A DNA stretch of 64,000 nt from Paenibacillus sp. Root52 (GCF_001426865.1 NZ_LMFO01000001.1:124001-188000), one strand, 5' to 3'; shown: positions 16,773 through 25,652, numbered from the stretch's first letter. The notes: generated from the sequence alone by a model not told the origin. Numbers and translations: made by a program.

Positions 16773-17399
16773 TTAATGAATATCGCGGAAAAGACCAATA
16801 ACTTTACCTAAGATGCTAACATGCTTCAAGCGCAGCGGTTCAAATGTGGCATTCTCCGGCTGAAGACGAATATGATCCTTTTCTTTATAGAAGGTTTTCA
16901 CTGTAGCTTCGTCATCCTCAGTCATGGCAACAACGATATCACCGTTATCAGCAGTTTGTTGTTGACGTACAATCACATAGTCTCCATTTACAATACCTGC
17001 TTCAATCATACTATCTCCTACGACAGAAAGCATAAATACCTTTTGTTCGCCTACATAATGAGTAGGAAGAGGGAAGTAGTCCTCAATGTTCTCGGTTGCT
17101 GTGATAGGAACACCGGCAGTTACTTTACCCACAACAGGAATGCGAGCAACGCTGTGAGCGAACTGGTGGGAGTGCTCTGATTCTTCTTGGCTTAACAATT
17201 CGATAGCTCTTGGTTTCGTTGGGTCTCTTCTAATAAGACCTTTCTTCTCCAAACGATCCAAATGTCCGTGAACCGTAGAGCTGGAAGCTAGTCCAACAGC
17301 TTCTCCAATTTCCCGTACGGAAGGAGGATACCCCTTCAACCGGACTTCATTGCGTATAAACTCCAGAATAGCCTGTTGCCTGCTGGATATCTTCGACAT
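16773..17399 (-). CDS. lexA: SOS repressor LexA
   Basis: Represses DNA-damage genes and is inactivated by RecA-stimulated self-cleavage. The 208-residue protein has the winged-helix DNA-binding domain (about 1-68, with [19 protein letters not shown]), the cleavage bond Ala95-Gly96 in VTAGVPI, and the catalytic pair Ser130 (GDSMIEAG) and Lys168 (ATVKTFYK). It is divergent from a yneA-like gene, as in B. subtilis, and its own promoter overlaps a LexA box, so it is autoregulated. Confidence 0.98.
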   Translation of the reverse strand: MSKISSRQQAILEFIRNEVRLKGYPPSVREIGEAVGLASSSTVHGHLDRLEKKGLIRRDPTKPRAIELLSQEESEHSHQFAHSVARIPVVGKVTAGVPITATENIEDYFPLPTHYVGEQKVFMLSVVGDSMIEAGIVNGDYVIVRQQQTADNGDIVVAMTEDDEATVKTFYKEKDHIRLQPENATFEPLRLKHVSILGKVIGLFRDIH

Positions 17400-17433
17400 A
17401 CCGTATCAACCCCATTTAGTAACGTTTGGGAAA

Positions 17434-17473
17434 ATTATAACATAGAACCTCCGTTCGTACAAACATAAGTTCT
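17434..17473 (-). promoter_or_regulatory. lexA promoter with LexA boxes
   Basis: On the minus strand TTGTAC and TATAAT are 17 bp apart. A LexA box (GAAC-CTCC-GTTC, 17445-17456) lies inside the spacer and a weaker one (AAAC-ATAA-GTTC, 17461-17472) overlaps the -35. Confidence 0.75.
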
Positions 17474-17599
17474 AAATAAAATGGGATAAAATCAAGAAAA
17501 TTGCTACAAAAAGATGGAATTTTGAGCATTGAAAATACATCTAGCGACTAAAGGAACAACTTGAGGAAGAATTAAGTCGGAAATGAAGCGGAAAATAAG

Positions 17600-17613
17600 C
17601 GAACAATTGTTCT
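17600..17613. promoter_or_regulatory. LexA box 1 of the yneA-like gene
   Basis: CGAACAATTGTTCT contains the perfect palindrome GAACAATTGTTC, an excellent match to the Gram-positive box CGAAC-N4-GTTCG. Confidence 0.88.
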
Positions 17614-17622
17614 AAAAAGTTG

Positions 17623-17651
17623 TTGAACAAAACAAATGTTCGTGTTATATT
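17623..17651 (+). promoter_or_regulatory. yneA promoter with LexA box 2
   Basis: TTGAAC and TATATT are 17 bp apart. A LexA-type site, AAAC-AAAT-GTTCG (17630-17642), fills the spacer. Confidence 0.75.
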
Positions 17652-17665
17652 GATTTCAACAGATA

Positions 17666-17679
17666 GGAACAAATGTTTG
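17666..17679. promoter_or_regulatory. LexA box 3 of the yneA-like gene
   Basis: GGAACAAATGTTTG follows the GAAC-N4-GTTY pattern and lies between the promoter and the ribosome binding site. Confidence 0.75.
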
Positions 17680-17693
17680 GAGGTCGATTTTTA

Positions 17694-18071
17694 ATGAGAT
17701 ATTCAACTTATCAAAGTATTTATGAGCCAGTAAATTCCGAAGCGGTTAAGACTAACATAGGTAATTTCCAAAGATCATTCGCACAGCTGAAGATGCCAAC
17801 CTGGATTTTGAAATTTTCTTTGGCGGCTTTCATTATAATCGTTGGATGCAGTACAGTGCTCACTGTATTTGCCGGGAATGAGAACGATTTGTTGCCCGGT
17901 GGCAAAATTGCAGTTTCTGATGGTGATACGTTATGGAGTATTTCTGTAGATTACAAACCGGAAAGCATGGACACGCGTGTATATATAGAAGCAATTAAGC
18001 AAGTGAATCAACTTCAATCGACTACAATTCGTGCTGGACAAGTACTGGTTTTGCCCCAGATTTCCCAATAA
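17694..18071 (+). CDS. yneA: SOS-induced cell division inhibitor, YneA-like, LysM domain
   Basis: Membrane-anchored protein that halts septation after DNA damage in B. subtilis. The 125-residue product has one membrane segment (about 38-58, KFSLAAFIIIVGCSTVLTVF) and a C-terminal LysM module (ISDG-type: VSDGDTLWSISVDY to AGQVLVLPQ) that would bind peptidoglycan. The start is ATG 17694 after GGAGG; an in-frame ATG at 17673 lies inside a LexA box. Three LexA boxes upstream and the position divergent from lexA support the assignment more than sequence identity does. Confidence 0.88.
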   Translation: MRYSTYQSIYEPVNSEAVKTNIGNFQRSFAQLKMPTWILKFSLAAFIIIVGCSTVLTVFAGNENDLLPGGKIAVSDGDTLWSISVDYKPESMDTRVYIEAIKQVNQLQSTTIRAGQVLVLPQISQ

Positions 18072-18167
18072 AGAGTAGATTCTAACCAGCCAGCCGCCGC
18101 CGACCTTGACAACCCGTCCTGATCATGTCAAAGTTAATATGACTTTGTAATTTTGGAGGGGACAAGA

Positions 18168-18377
18168 TTGGATATAGATAGCCTAGTAGCACGTATTAAC
18201 GAATTGGCTCGCAAACAAAAATCTACTGGTTTATCAGAGGAAGAGCTTGCTGAGCGTGCAAAACTTAGAGAGATTTATTTGAACAACATCCGTAGCAATT
18301 TCAGACAACAGTTAGATTCTATTGAAATTGTGGATGATGAGAAGGATCAAGGCCGCCAAGGCAAACTCAAACACTAG
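18168..18377 (+). CDS. DUF896 family protein (YnzC-like)
   Basis: Small helical protein of the UPF0291/DUF896 family, 69 residues. The conserved core is ARINELARKQKSTGLSEEE followed by LREIYLNNIRSNFRQQL, an antiparallel helical pair. In B. subtilis the homologue ynzC is the last gene of the LexA-controlled yneA-yneB-ynzC operon; yneB (a resolvase-like gene) is missing here. The start is TTG 18168, 7 bp after GGAGGGG (18154-18160), since codons before it have no ribosome binding site. The function is unknown, but its retention next to yneA suggests a link to the SOS response. Confidence 0.9.
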   Translation: MDIDSLVARINELARKQKSTGLSEEELAERAKLREIYLNNIRSNFRQQLDSIEIVDDEKDQGRQGKLKH

Positions 18378-18378
18378 A

Positions 18379-18413
18379 GAAACCTAATGATATCATTATG
18401 ATATTTAGGTTTC
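18379..18413 (+). terminator. terminator-like hairpin after the DUF896 gene
   Basis: GAAACCTAA pairs with TTAGGTTTC, with a further small dyad inside. The T-tract is poor, but a T8 run follows about 20 bp later. Confidence 0.55.
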
Positions 18414-18621
18414 TTACTGTTATTTGAGATTGCTGTTTTTTTTAGATAATTGAATTTATAAGTTTTCAGGCGAAGCTGAACAATTCGATTATCGCAAGAA
18501 AAACTTCAGCTAAGCGCGGTCTGTCTTCTTTGAAAGTACGTCGATAGACGTTTTTCTTATAAGGGGGAACTTTTGGTTTACAGTCATGTAAGCCGATACA
18601 AAGACAATAAGGGGGATTCTC

Positions 18622-19134
18622 ATGGCTCGTTCGTTCGAGAGGACGGTTCGGAAAAATTCTAAGCAGTTGAATCAACAACGCAAAAAGAGTGGTCAGCAAG
18701 TTTCAGGTACACCAGGAGTCGATATTTTCAAAGGTCGCAGCCTGTTGTTCCCTATATTCTTGATAGGACTTGCGTTTCTGTATCTGTTTATGAGTACATT
18801 TCTTGTGAAAGCTCCAATGACAACCTGGGATTGGGTTACTATGCTGCTGTACGTATTTTTGGCTGTGATCTTTCTCCTTCGTCGTCCTTACCTTAAAATT
18901 GGAAACAGTACGATTGCTACAATTAAGGGTAACCGTGAACGGTCGATCGGCGTTGACGATATCGTGAAGTTCCGAATTGAGCCTGGCTCAGTTGTCATTG
19001 AGCACAACGGTCGCGGTAAGAGATGGGTATTCACTAAATTGTTGAATCGTTACGATACAGATGCGATTACTGAACGTCTTTTAAGATTTGCCAAGTCGCA
19101 TCAGATTACTGTGGAAACTTACGAGCAAAAGTAA
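18622..19134 (+). CDS. membrane protein of unknown function with two membrane segments
   Basis: Not assigned to a known family. The 170-residue product has a basic N-terminus rich in Arg, Lys and Gln (1-38), two adjacent membrane segments (about 44-62 and 69-87) and a cytoplasmic C-terminal part of about 80 residues. The latter, with YLKIGNSTIATIKGNRERS and FRIEPGSVVIEHNG, has the strand pattern of a bacterial PH-like domain. GGGGG lies 8 bp before ATG 18622. It is followed closely by the HAD phosphatase gene, so the two may form an operon. No direct clue to function. Confidence 0.75.
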   Translation: MARSFERTVRKNSKQLNQQRKKSGQQVSGTPGVDIFKGRSLLFPIFLIGLAFLYLFMSTFLVKAPMTTWDWVTMLLYVFLAVIFLLRRPYLKIGNSTIATIKGNRERSIGVDDIVKFRIEPGSVVIEHNGRGKRWVFTKLLNRYDTDAITERLLRFAKSHQITVETYEQK

Positions 19135-19162
19135 TTACTGCATAAAGGGGAAGATGACCGTA

Positions 19163-19954
19163 ATGACGTTAAAAGCGATTTTGTTCGATCTAGATGATAC
19201 ATTGTTATGGGATGAGCGCAGTGTTAGAGAAGCTTTCCATGAAACTTGCCTTATAGCTGCACAAGAGACAGGCGTTGATCCGGCTGAACTTGAAGAAGCT
19301 GTTCGTAATGAAGCACGGAATCTGTATGAATCCTACGAGACATTTGCGTTCACCAAGATGATTGGAATCAACCCATTTGAAGGTCTGTGGGCTAACTTCA
19401 CAGGAGGCGATCAACCGGAGTTTCGCCAGTTAGAGCAGCTTGCTCCAGTGTATCGTAGGGATTCATGGTATCGTGGTCTCTTGAAGTTGGGTGTGGATCG
19501 TAAAGATCTCGCGGATAGATTGGCATCCCAGTTTGGGGCAGAACGTAGATCTAGACCCCATATCTATGAGGAAACGATGGATACGTTGCGTCATCTTCAA
19601 GGAAAGTTCAAACTTTTGCTTTTAACGAATGGTTGTCCAGCTCTTCAACAAGAGAAGTTAGATGGTGTTCCTGAGATCGTACCTTTCTTTGATGAAATCA
19701 TTATCTCTGGTTCTTTTGGTAAAGGTAAACCTGATCCTTCTATCTTCCAGTATGCTTTGGACCGATTAGGTGTTCAACCTGAAGAGAGTATGATGGTTGG
19801 AGACAAGCTCACGACGGATATTCGCGGTGCTTTATCCACTGGGATTAAGTCAGTATGGATTAATCGTGAGAACAAAGAGAACGCCGAAACGTATACACCT
19901 GATCATGAAATTAAGCATCTTTCGGAATTGGAACATATTATTGCTACATTCTAA
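19163..19954 (+). CDS. HAD-superfamily hydrolase (subfamily IA)
   Basis: Phosphatase of the haloacid dehalogenase superfamily, 263 residues. Motif I is FDLDDTL with the nucleophile Asp, motif II LLLTNG, motif III the Lys in GKGKPDPS, and motif IV MVGDKLTTDIRGA with metal-binding Asp. The helical cap between motifs I and II places it in subfamily IA, close to N-acylneuraminate-9-phosphatase and YsaA-like proteins; substrate unknown. ATG 19163 (MTLKAILFDLDD) fits the family, but it is 12 bp from AAAGGGG; ATG 19154 is 3 bp from it, so either is possible. Confidence 0.9.
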   Translation: MTLKAILFDLDDTLLWDERSVREAFHETCLIAAQETGVDPAELEEAVRNEARNLYESYETFAFTKMIGINPFEGLWANFTGGDQPEFRQLEQLAPVYRRDSWYRGLLKLGVDRKDLADRLASQFGAERRSRPHIYEETMDTLRHLQGKFKLLLLTNGCPALQQEKLDGVPEIVPFFDEIIISGSFGKGKPDPSIFQYALDRLGVQPEESMMVGDKLTTDIRGALSTGIKSVWINRENKENAETYTPDHEIKHLSELEHIIATF

Positions 19955-19982
19955 AGAGATTTACGATGTTGTTTAATTACCA

Positions 19983-20041
19983 AACATCAATGACTTGTGT
20001 TGAGATGGAAGTTCATCCAGCGCGGTCATTGATGTTTTTTT
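19983..20041 (+). terminator. intrinsic terminator after the HAD gene
   Basis: AACATCAATGAC and GTCATTGATGTT form a 12-bp stem around an unusually large 30-base apical part that contains its own small GATG/CATC hairpin. Seven T follow. Confidence 0.85.
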
Positions 20042-20499
20042 GTTTTAAAAGAAATCAGCAACTGTTGAGAGCATAGCCAACGATTATTTTTTTGTAAAAG
20101 TTATTGAAATAATATATTACCTGGATTAGAATATAACTAACATACTAGTATGACTAGTATATGGAAAATAAGTGAGTGGTTAATTCAAATTTTGGTTTTA
20201 ATGAGAAGTTTGAGTGTACCATATTTATTTTCAATTATTTTGTAAGCGCTTTACATAACTTTGATTCAGTTAAATGGAATACAGAAGAGAAAGATTCAAC
20301 GCTGCTCTGAGGAAAACGCTTAGAGAATGCAACATCACCCAATAAAATGATATCGCTTACATTTACAGCTTGTTTATTCCGTAGTGGGGGTGAGATTGGT
20401 CTGTTGGTATAGTCTTCAACACAAAGAAGAGGTGGGAGTTGTAATCGAAGTTTTGGTTCTCAGTTACATTATCAAGATAGGGATCGGAGTGAGTGACAC
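20042..20499. other. regulatory intergenic region before the LplABC-type importer
   Basis: About 460 bp without a gene. It contains one strong and two weaker cre-like elements. No confident sigma-A promoter was found. Confidence 0.5.
20240..20256. promoter_or_regulatory. cre site (CcpA operator)
   Basis: TTGTAAGCGCTTTACAT is near-palindromic and fits the catabolite-responsive element consensus around the central CG. Weaker relatives lie at 20312-20321 (GAAAACGCTT) and 20348-20361 (TGATATCGCTTACA). Confidence 0.75.
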
Positions 20500-21462
20500 A
20501 TGGAGTCTGAAACAGCTAAAGCCACACTAACGATGACATCTTTACGTAAAGAGAGCAAGCTTAGAACAATGGGAGCAATGTTCCGCAAGGATTGGCAGTT
20601 GTACTCATTGTTAATTCTACCCATTATTTACCTTATCATTTTCAAATATGGACCAATGATCGGCAATATTATTGCATTTAGACGTTTTGTACCAGGGGGA
20701 AGCATCTTTGGGGAAACTTGGGTCGGACTAAGATACTTTCAAATGTTCATCCAAGATCCAACTTTCTGGAAAGTGTTTAGCAATACGTTAATGTTAGGTG
20801 GACTCGCATTGCTATTTACTTTTCCAGTTCCAATCATTTTTGCCCTTTTACTGAATGAAGTGAAAAGTAAACGTTTCAAAAAATTCGTGCAAACTGCTTC
20901 GTACCTTCCACATTTTCTGTCCATCGTAATCGTAGCAGGTATGATTCTACAATTGACCTCAGTAAATGGTTCTATTAATAGTCTAGTCTCATTTTTTACG
21001 GGTGAGAGCATTCCGTTCATGCAGAAAGCAGAGTGGTTTAGAACCATCTATATTACTTCTGAAATCTGGCAGGGAATGGGCTGGGGAGCAATTTTGTATC
21101 TTGCGGCACTGACAACGATCGATGACTCTTTATATGAAGCAGCACGTATCGACGGAGCAAACCGATGGAAACAAACGATTCATGTTACGATCCCAGGTAT
21201 TTTACCAACGATAGTCACCTTGCTTATATTAAACATGGGTAATTTCTTAGCTGTTGGTTTTGAGAAAATTTTGCTCTTATACAACCCGCTTATATATGAA
21301 ACTTCTGACGTGATTTCAACCTATCTATACCGTGTCGGTATGGGAACAGGTAACTTTAGCTATGCAACCGCGATTGGATTATTTGAATCTGTGATTGGAT
21401 TGATTCTGGTATTCTCGGTTAACGCAATCTCACGCAGACTGACACAGCGAAGCTTGTGGTAG
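20500..21462 (+). CDS. carbohydrate ABC transporter permease, LplB-like
   Basis: First membrane subunit of a CUT1-class sugar importer, 320 residues with six predicted membrane segments. The cytoplasmic loop motif EAARIDGANRWKQTIHVTIPG is the EAA motif that docks the ATPase. The N-terminus has a cytoplasmic head (1-30) before the first membrane segment (WQLYSLLILPIIYLIIF), as in LplB/YtdP-neighbour permeases. It is followed 12 bp later by the second permease. No ATPase gene is present; such systems usually borrow a shared MsmX-type ATPase, which is inference here. Confidence 0.94.
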   Translation: MESETAKATLTMTSLRKESKLRTMGAMFRKDWQLYSLLILPIIYLIIFKYGPMIGNIIAFRRFVPGGSIFGETWVGLRYFQMFIQDPTFWKVFSNTLMLGGLALLFTFPVPIIFALLLNEVKSKRFKKFVQTASYLPHFLSIVIVAGMILQLTSVNGSINSLVSFFTGESIPFMQKAEWFRTIYITSEIWQGMGWGAILYLAALTTIDDSLYEAARIDGANRWKQTIHVTIPGILPTIVTLLILNMGNFLAVGFEKILLLYNPLIYETSDVISTYLYRVGMGTGNFSYATAIGLFESVIGLILVFSVNAISRRLTQRSLW

Positions 21463-21474
21463 AGGAGGGGCAGC

Positions 21475-22344
21475 ATGATTGAATCTAGATCCTATAAAGT
21501 GTTCAAAGTATTTAACGCCATCTTTCTGATCCTTGTTGTATTCATCACGCTTTATCCGTTCCTTAATGTTGTAGCCCAATCATTCAGCAGCGAGTCCTAC
21601 ATTAACTCAGGTAAAGTAAGCTTGTTCCCGAGAGGTTTTAATGTAGAAACGTACAAAACCATTTCCGCGGATAGCATGTTCTGGACCAATTATAAGAATA
21701 CAATTATCTACACTGTTGTTGGTACGTTGATTTCGATGTTCATGACAACGATCTTTGCGTATGCTCTCTCCAAGAAAAGACTCATGGGACGAAAGTTTCT
21801 AACGATGTTTGCGGTGTTTACGATGTTCTTTAGTGGAGGTTTGATTCCAAACTATGTGTTGATTAATTATCTTGGTTTCAACAATACGATGTGGGCAATT
21901 GTAGTCCCTGGTGCAATTAGTATCTATAACATGTTAATTATGAAATCATTCTTTGAAAATATGCCTGAGGAGTTAGAGGAAGCCGCAGCTATTGATGGAC
22001 TGAATACGTATGGAATCTTGCTAAGAATTATACTGCCGCTGAGTAAAGCCGTCATGGCAACAATGGTTCTATTTTATGCAGTAGGTCATTGGAATTCCTG
22101 GTTTCCAGCATTCCTGTACCTCGACAAAAAGGAACTGTTTCCCGTTACGATTTACTTGCGTAATATGATCGCTGGCGCGACCGGTGGAGCTTCAGCAGGT
22201 GCTTCGGCCGATAACTTAACTCAAATTGCCGCAAATATTAAATCCGTTACGATGGTACTTACCATTTTACCTATTCTCACGATTTATCCATTTGTTCAGA
22301 GATACTTTGTAACCGGTATCATGTTGGGGTCAGTGAAACAATAG
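21475..22344 (+). CDS. carbohydrate ABC transporter permease, LplC/YtcP-like
   Basis: Second permease of the importer, 289 residues, six predicted membrane segments. The EAA motif is EEAAAIDGLNTYGILLRIIL, and the C-terminus ends in FVTGIMLGSVKQ, the typical tail of LplC-type permeases. The conserved N-terminal stretch YPFLNVVAQSFSSESYI also marks this subfamily. GGAGGGG precedes ATG 21475. The gene lies between its partner permease and the binding protein, giving the order permease-permease-binding protein. Confidence 0.94.
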   Translation: MIESRSYKVFKVFNAIFLILVVFITLYPFLNVVAQSFSSESYINSGKVSLFPRGFNVETYKTISADSMFWTNYKNTIIYTVVGTLISMFMTTIFAYALSKKRLMGRKFLTMFAVFTMFFSGGLIPNYVLINYLGFNNTMWAIVVPGAISIYNMLIMKSFFENMPEELEEAAAIDGLNTYGILLRIILPLSKAVMATMVLFYAVGHWNSWFPAFLYLDKKELFPVTIYLRNMIAGATGGASAGASADNLTQIAANIKSVTMVLTILPILTIYPFVQRYFVTGIMLGSVKQ

Positions 22345-22412
22345 TCCCAATTCGATATAGTTCACATTTGAATTTTAAGGCCAAACTTAAACCACATGCA
22401 GGGGGTAACGAA

Positions 22413-24044
22413 ATGAAACACAGACCACGTAAGCTTGTAGGCAAGATGGTTTTGGCAACAATGATGAGTGTTGTTTTGGCAGCATGTAGCAGCGGGGGTG
22501 GTAGTGAAGGAAAAGTAGAACCTGAGACGTTGGGGGCAATGGAATCGTATAGTGTCGGTGATACGTTTAAGGCAACGGAACCGTTTAAACTGCCAATCCT
22601 GTACAGTGATCATCCATCGTATCCATACAATAAGGATTGGCTATTAATACAGAAAATAACGGAGCTAACCGGCGTAACATTGGATCCAACGATTGTTCCC
22701 ATGAGTGATTATCCACAGAAAAGATCCCTTCTGATCAGTTCTGGTGATGCGCCATTAGTCATTCCCAAAACGTATCCTGGTGAAGAGTCAGCCTTTGTAT
22801 CCTCAGGTGCGATTCTGCCAGTGAGTGATTATGTTGATATGATGCCTAATTTCAAGGATAAGGTAGAGAAGTGGGGACTGGAAGATGAGCTTGAAGGATT
22901 GCGGCAAGAGGACGGAAAATATTATGTGCTCCCAGGTCTCCATGAAGAAGTCTGGCCAGATTATACACTGATTGTCAGAACGGATCTATTTGAGAAAAAT
23001 AATATTGCTATTCCTTCGACCTGGGAAGAGTTATATGACGCAGCTAAAAAGCTTAAAGAAATTTATCCGGATTCCGTTCCGTTTTCCGATCGCTTTGAAT
23101 TCAACAGCACATTGAACATTGCTGCCACTGGTTTTGGAACAAAAGGTGGGTGGGGATTTGGTAACGGTTTGACGTACAAGAAAGATCAGGATGAGTTCGT
23201 ATATACTGCAACGACACCAGAGTACAAGGAGATGCTGACGTACTTTAACAAGTTGGTGTCTGAGGGACTTCTGGACAAAGAAAGCTTTACTCAAGATGAT
23301 GATCAGGCTACTCAAAAATTTGTCTCTGGTAAATCCTTTATGATTAACGGTAACTCGCAAACCCTTGTACTGCATCGCAATGATATGAACAAAACATTGG
23401 GTGAAGGGAACTTCTCCATTGCCAAAATTACTGTACCTGGTGGACCGAAAGGTCAACTGATGTCTGGCTCTAGACTTGAGAACGGGGTCATGATTTCAGG
23501 CAAAATTAAAGATAACGATTACTTCCAAGCAACGTTGCAATTTATTGACTGGTTATATTACAGTGACGAAGGTCAGGAATTTGCCAAATGGGGTGTTGAA
23601 GGAGAGACGTATACCAAACAAGATGGTGTGCGCAAATTAGCGGATGACGTGAATTACAACGGATTGAATCCAAAAGGAACGAAGGATTTACGTATTGATT
23701 ATGGCTTTTCAGGTGGTGTATTTGCCTATGGCGGAACGACAGATCTGCTTCACTCCATGTTTAGCGAGGAAGAGTTAAAGTTCCAACAGGCTATGAAGGA
23801 TACCAAGGAAGTCATTCCCGCTGAACCGCCTATCCCATACTCCGACATTGACCGTGAACAGGTAACATTGTTAAGCACTCCCTTGAAGGACTACTCAGAT
23901 CAGAATACGCTAAAATTCATCTTAGGAGATCGTGATATTTCAGAATTTGATACATTTGTAGAAGAGTTAGAAAAACAAGGCCTGTCACAATATATTGAAA
24001 TCTCAAATGATACGTACAAGAAGTACAAAGAAAATAATCAGTAA
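22413..24044 (+). CDS. sugar ABC transporter substrate-binding lipoprotein, LplA/YtcQ-like
   Basis: Membrane-tethered receptor of the importer, 543 residues, the large size typical of the LplA group. The signal ends in the lipobox LAAC (Cys25), followed by a Ser/Gly linker. GGGGG lies 8 bp before ATG 22413; the in-frame codons upstream lack a ribosome binding site. Bacterial extracellular solute-binding features include TWEELYDAAKKLKE and GFSGGVFAYGG. Relatives bind oligosaccharides such as unsaturated rhamnogalacturonides, but the ligand cannot be read from the sequence. A GntR regulator gene follows. Confidence 0.93.
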   Translation: MKHRPRKLVGKMVLATMMSVVLAACSSGGGSEGKVEPETLGAMESYSVGDTFKATEPFKLPILYSDHPSYPYNKDWLLIQKITELTGVTLDPTIVPMSDYPQKRSLLISSGDAPLVIPKTYPGEESAFVSSGAILPVSDYVDMMPNFKDKVEKWGLEDELEGLRQEDGKYYVLPGLHEEVWPDYTLIVRTDLFEKNNIAIPSTWEELYDAAKKLKEIYPDSVPFSDRFEFNSTLNIAATGFGTKGGWGFGNGLTYKKDQDEFVYTATTPEYKEMLTYFNKLVSEGLLDKESFTQDDDQATQKFVSGKSFMINGNSQTLVLHRNDMNKTLGEGNFSIAKITVPGGPKGQLMSGSRLENGVMISGKIKDNDYFQATLQFIDWLYYSDEGQEFAKWGVEGETYTKQDGVRKLADDVNYNGLNPKGTKDLRIDYGFSGGVFAYGGTTDLLHSMFSEEELKFQQAMKDTKEVIPAEPPIPYSDIDREQVTLLSTPLKDYSDQNTLKFILGDRDISEFDTFVEELEKQGLSQYIEISNDTYKKYKENNQ

Positions 24045-24075
24045 TAGTATCTAATCTAGAATGTACCAATTACCT

Positions 24076-24114
24076 ATTGCCGTTTCACTGACCTAGTTTT
24101 AGTGGGACGGCAAT
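24076..24114 (+). terminator. hairpin after the binding-protein gene
   Basis: ATTGCCGTTTCACT pairs with AGTGGGACGGCAAT (two G-U pairs). The following T-tract is short, so it may attenuate rather than fully stop transcription into the GntR gene. Confidence 0.6.
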
Positions 24115-24159
24115 TTGTGGTAGTATGGGTGGATACGGCTGATAGAAAGAGGTTAAACG

Positions 24160-24834
24160 ATGTCACTTCACCAGAAGATTAGAGGCTCAACCCGAGCTTA
24201 TTCATACAACCTCATCAAGGAACGAATATTTCATCTAGAGCTTGAACCTGGAACCAAGATTTCGGAGAAAGAAATTGCTGATGAATTGCAGGTTAGTAGA
24301 ACCCCAGTTCGAGAGGCGTTTATGAAGCTTGCCGAAGAGGAGTTGCTGGATATCATTCCTCAGAGCGGAACGATTGTTTCCAAGATTAATCTGGAGCATG
24401 TTGAAGAAGGTCGCTTCATGAGAGAGAAGATTGAGAAAGAAATCGTTACGCTCGCTTGCTCCTCCTTTGATGATGAATACAAATTCAAAATGGAAACCAA
24501 TATTGCGATGCAAGAAGTGAGCGCGGATAAAAACAATTTTTACAGATTGTTTGAATTGGACGAGGAATTTCATCAGATTCTATTTCTAGCTACAGGGAAA
24601 ATGAGAACTTGGAAAATGCTTCAGCAGCTTAACATTCCCTTTAATCGATTACGGATATTGCGGCTCTCTGAGGTTTCCAACGCCAGCAATATCATTTCTC
24701 AGCATAAGGAAATTTATCAACTTATTACAGAACACAAGACAGACCAAGCAGTTGAAGTAATGGAGCAGCATCTTCGTCTCGTTGTGGTGGAGCAGGAAAC
24801 GATTAAGAGTAAATATCCACATTATTTCATATAA
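24160..24834 (+). CDS. GntR-family transcriptional regulator (FCD domain)
   Basis: A 224-residue FadR-type regulator. The N-terminal winged helix has the GntR signature LELEPGTKISEKEIADELQVSRTPVREAF split over helix 1-3 (residues about 25-55); the C-terminal half is an FCD ligand domain with the metal-binding pattern D..EFH (LDEEFHQILF), then HKEIYQLI and EQHLRLV. Its position directly after the LplABC-type importer suggests that it controls that operon in response to the imported sugar or an intermediate; this is inference. Confidence 0.9.
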   Translation: MSLHQKIRGSTRAYSYNLIKERIFHLELEPGTKISEKEIADELQVSRTPVREAFMKLAEEELLDIIPQSGTIVSKINLEHVEEGRFMREKIEKEIVTLACSSFDDEYKFKMETNIAMQEVSADKNNFYRLFELDEEFHQILFLATGKMRTWKMLQQLNIPFNRLRILRLSEVSNASNIISQHKEIYQLITEHKTDQAVEVMEQHLRLVVVEQETIKSKYPHYFI

Positions 24835-24866
24835 AATACAACTGGTGTATAATGACTTCATACACA

Positions 24867-24899
24867 AAACCCCCTGTTCCGCGGAACAGGGGGTTTGTT
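24867..24899. terminator. bidirectional intrinsic terminator
   Basis: AAACCCCCTGTTCC and GGAACAGGGGGTTT form a 14-bp stem between the converging GntR and mtnD genes. Confidence 0.85.
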
Positions 24900-24923
24900 G
24901 AGCACACACAATCTTGTATGTGA

Positions 24924-25475
24924 TTAATTTTGAGCTTGTTTAATGAATGTAGGATCTGGATATGGATCAGCAATCCAGCCATTTTTCTCGATAAAGAGTC
25001 GAACAGCGATAATTTGTTTATTCTCCATTAATGTGAAGAAATGCGGTGTGCTTTCTGGTACAGAAATAACGTCTCCAGGAGACAACTCAACATTAAAATA
25101 ACCTACATCATCAGTGGCTTTAATAACAAAGATACCTTTACCCGCTACGATTGCACGGATTTCATCTTCCGCATGGGTATGAATTTCTTCAAACTTAGCG
25201 AGTTTCTCCTCAATATCAGGGGTTTGTTCAGATAACGTGATTACATCCCAAATCTGATACCCGCGACGTGCAGCTAAGTCTTTGATCTCATGGTCAAAAG
25301 TTTCGAGAACTGCGCTTTTTTGATCATCCGTAAGTGCAAAGTTGTTTTGCAGCTCGGAGTCCAATTTAGACGCATCCCATTTTTCGTATAATACTTCATA
25401 TTTGTCTAAGAAATTTCGAACATTCTCGTCTCCAGTGATACGTTCGTTCGTATTTCGGATTACAATTTCAGCCAT
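24924..25475 (-). CDS. mtnD: acireductone dioxygenase (methionine salvage)
   Basis: Cupin-fold metalloenzyme that oxidises acireductone to the 2-oxo acid of methionine (Fe form). The 183-residue length is usual. Metal ligands are seen in HTHAEDEIRAI (two His and a Glu) and in the later ESTPHFF (His); the tail GWIADPYPDPTF is characteristic. The start is the ATG at 25475 on the minus strand, after AAGAGGG; 26 extra codons upstream in frame lack a ribosome binding site. It is divergent from metH, so methionine recycling and methionine synthesis are side by side. Confidence 0.92.
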   Translation of the reverse strand: MAEIVIRNTNERITGDENVRNFLDKYEVLYEKWDASKLDSELQNNFALTDDQKSAVLETFDHEIKDLAARRGYQIWDVITLSEQTPDIEEKLAKFEEIHTHAEDEIRAIVAGKGIFVIKATDDVGYFNVELSPGDVISVPESTPHFFTLMENKQIIAVRLFIEKNGWIADPYPDPTFIKQAQN

Positions 25476-25652
25476 GTTCTTTCCCTCTTTTCCACTTGGT
25501 TTAATTGATATTATATCGGCTGCAACGAATTTTGTCGATTCACATTTTGTCACAGTGTGCCTAAAAACCGCTTGAGTACGGTTAAAACCGATCTTTCACA
25601 ATAAGTTAGTTTCTGTTAAACTAAGATTTAACGTTTTGCGGGGGTGAAGATA

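Noticed and set aside
22368..22412. Longer N-terminus of the substrate-binding lipoprotein
   Set aside because: It would spoil the signal peptide, and the ribosome binding site is just before 22413.
25476..25652. Possible SAM-I riboswitch between mtnD and metH
   Set aside because: None of the conserved S-box core motifs is present on either strand.
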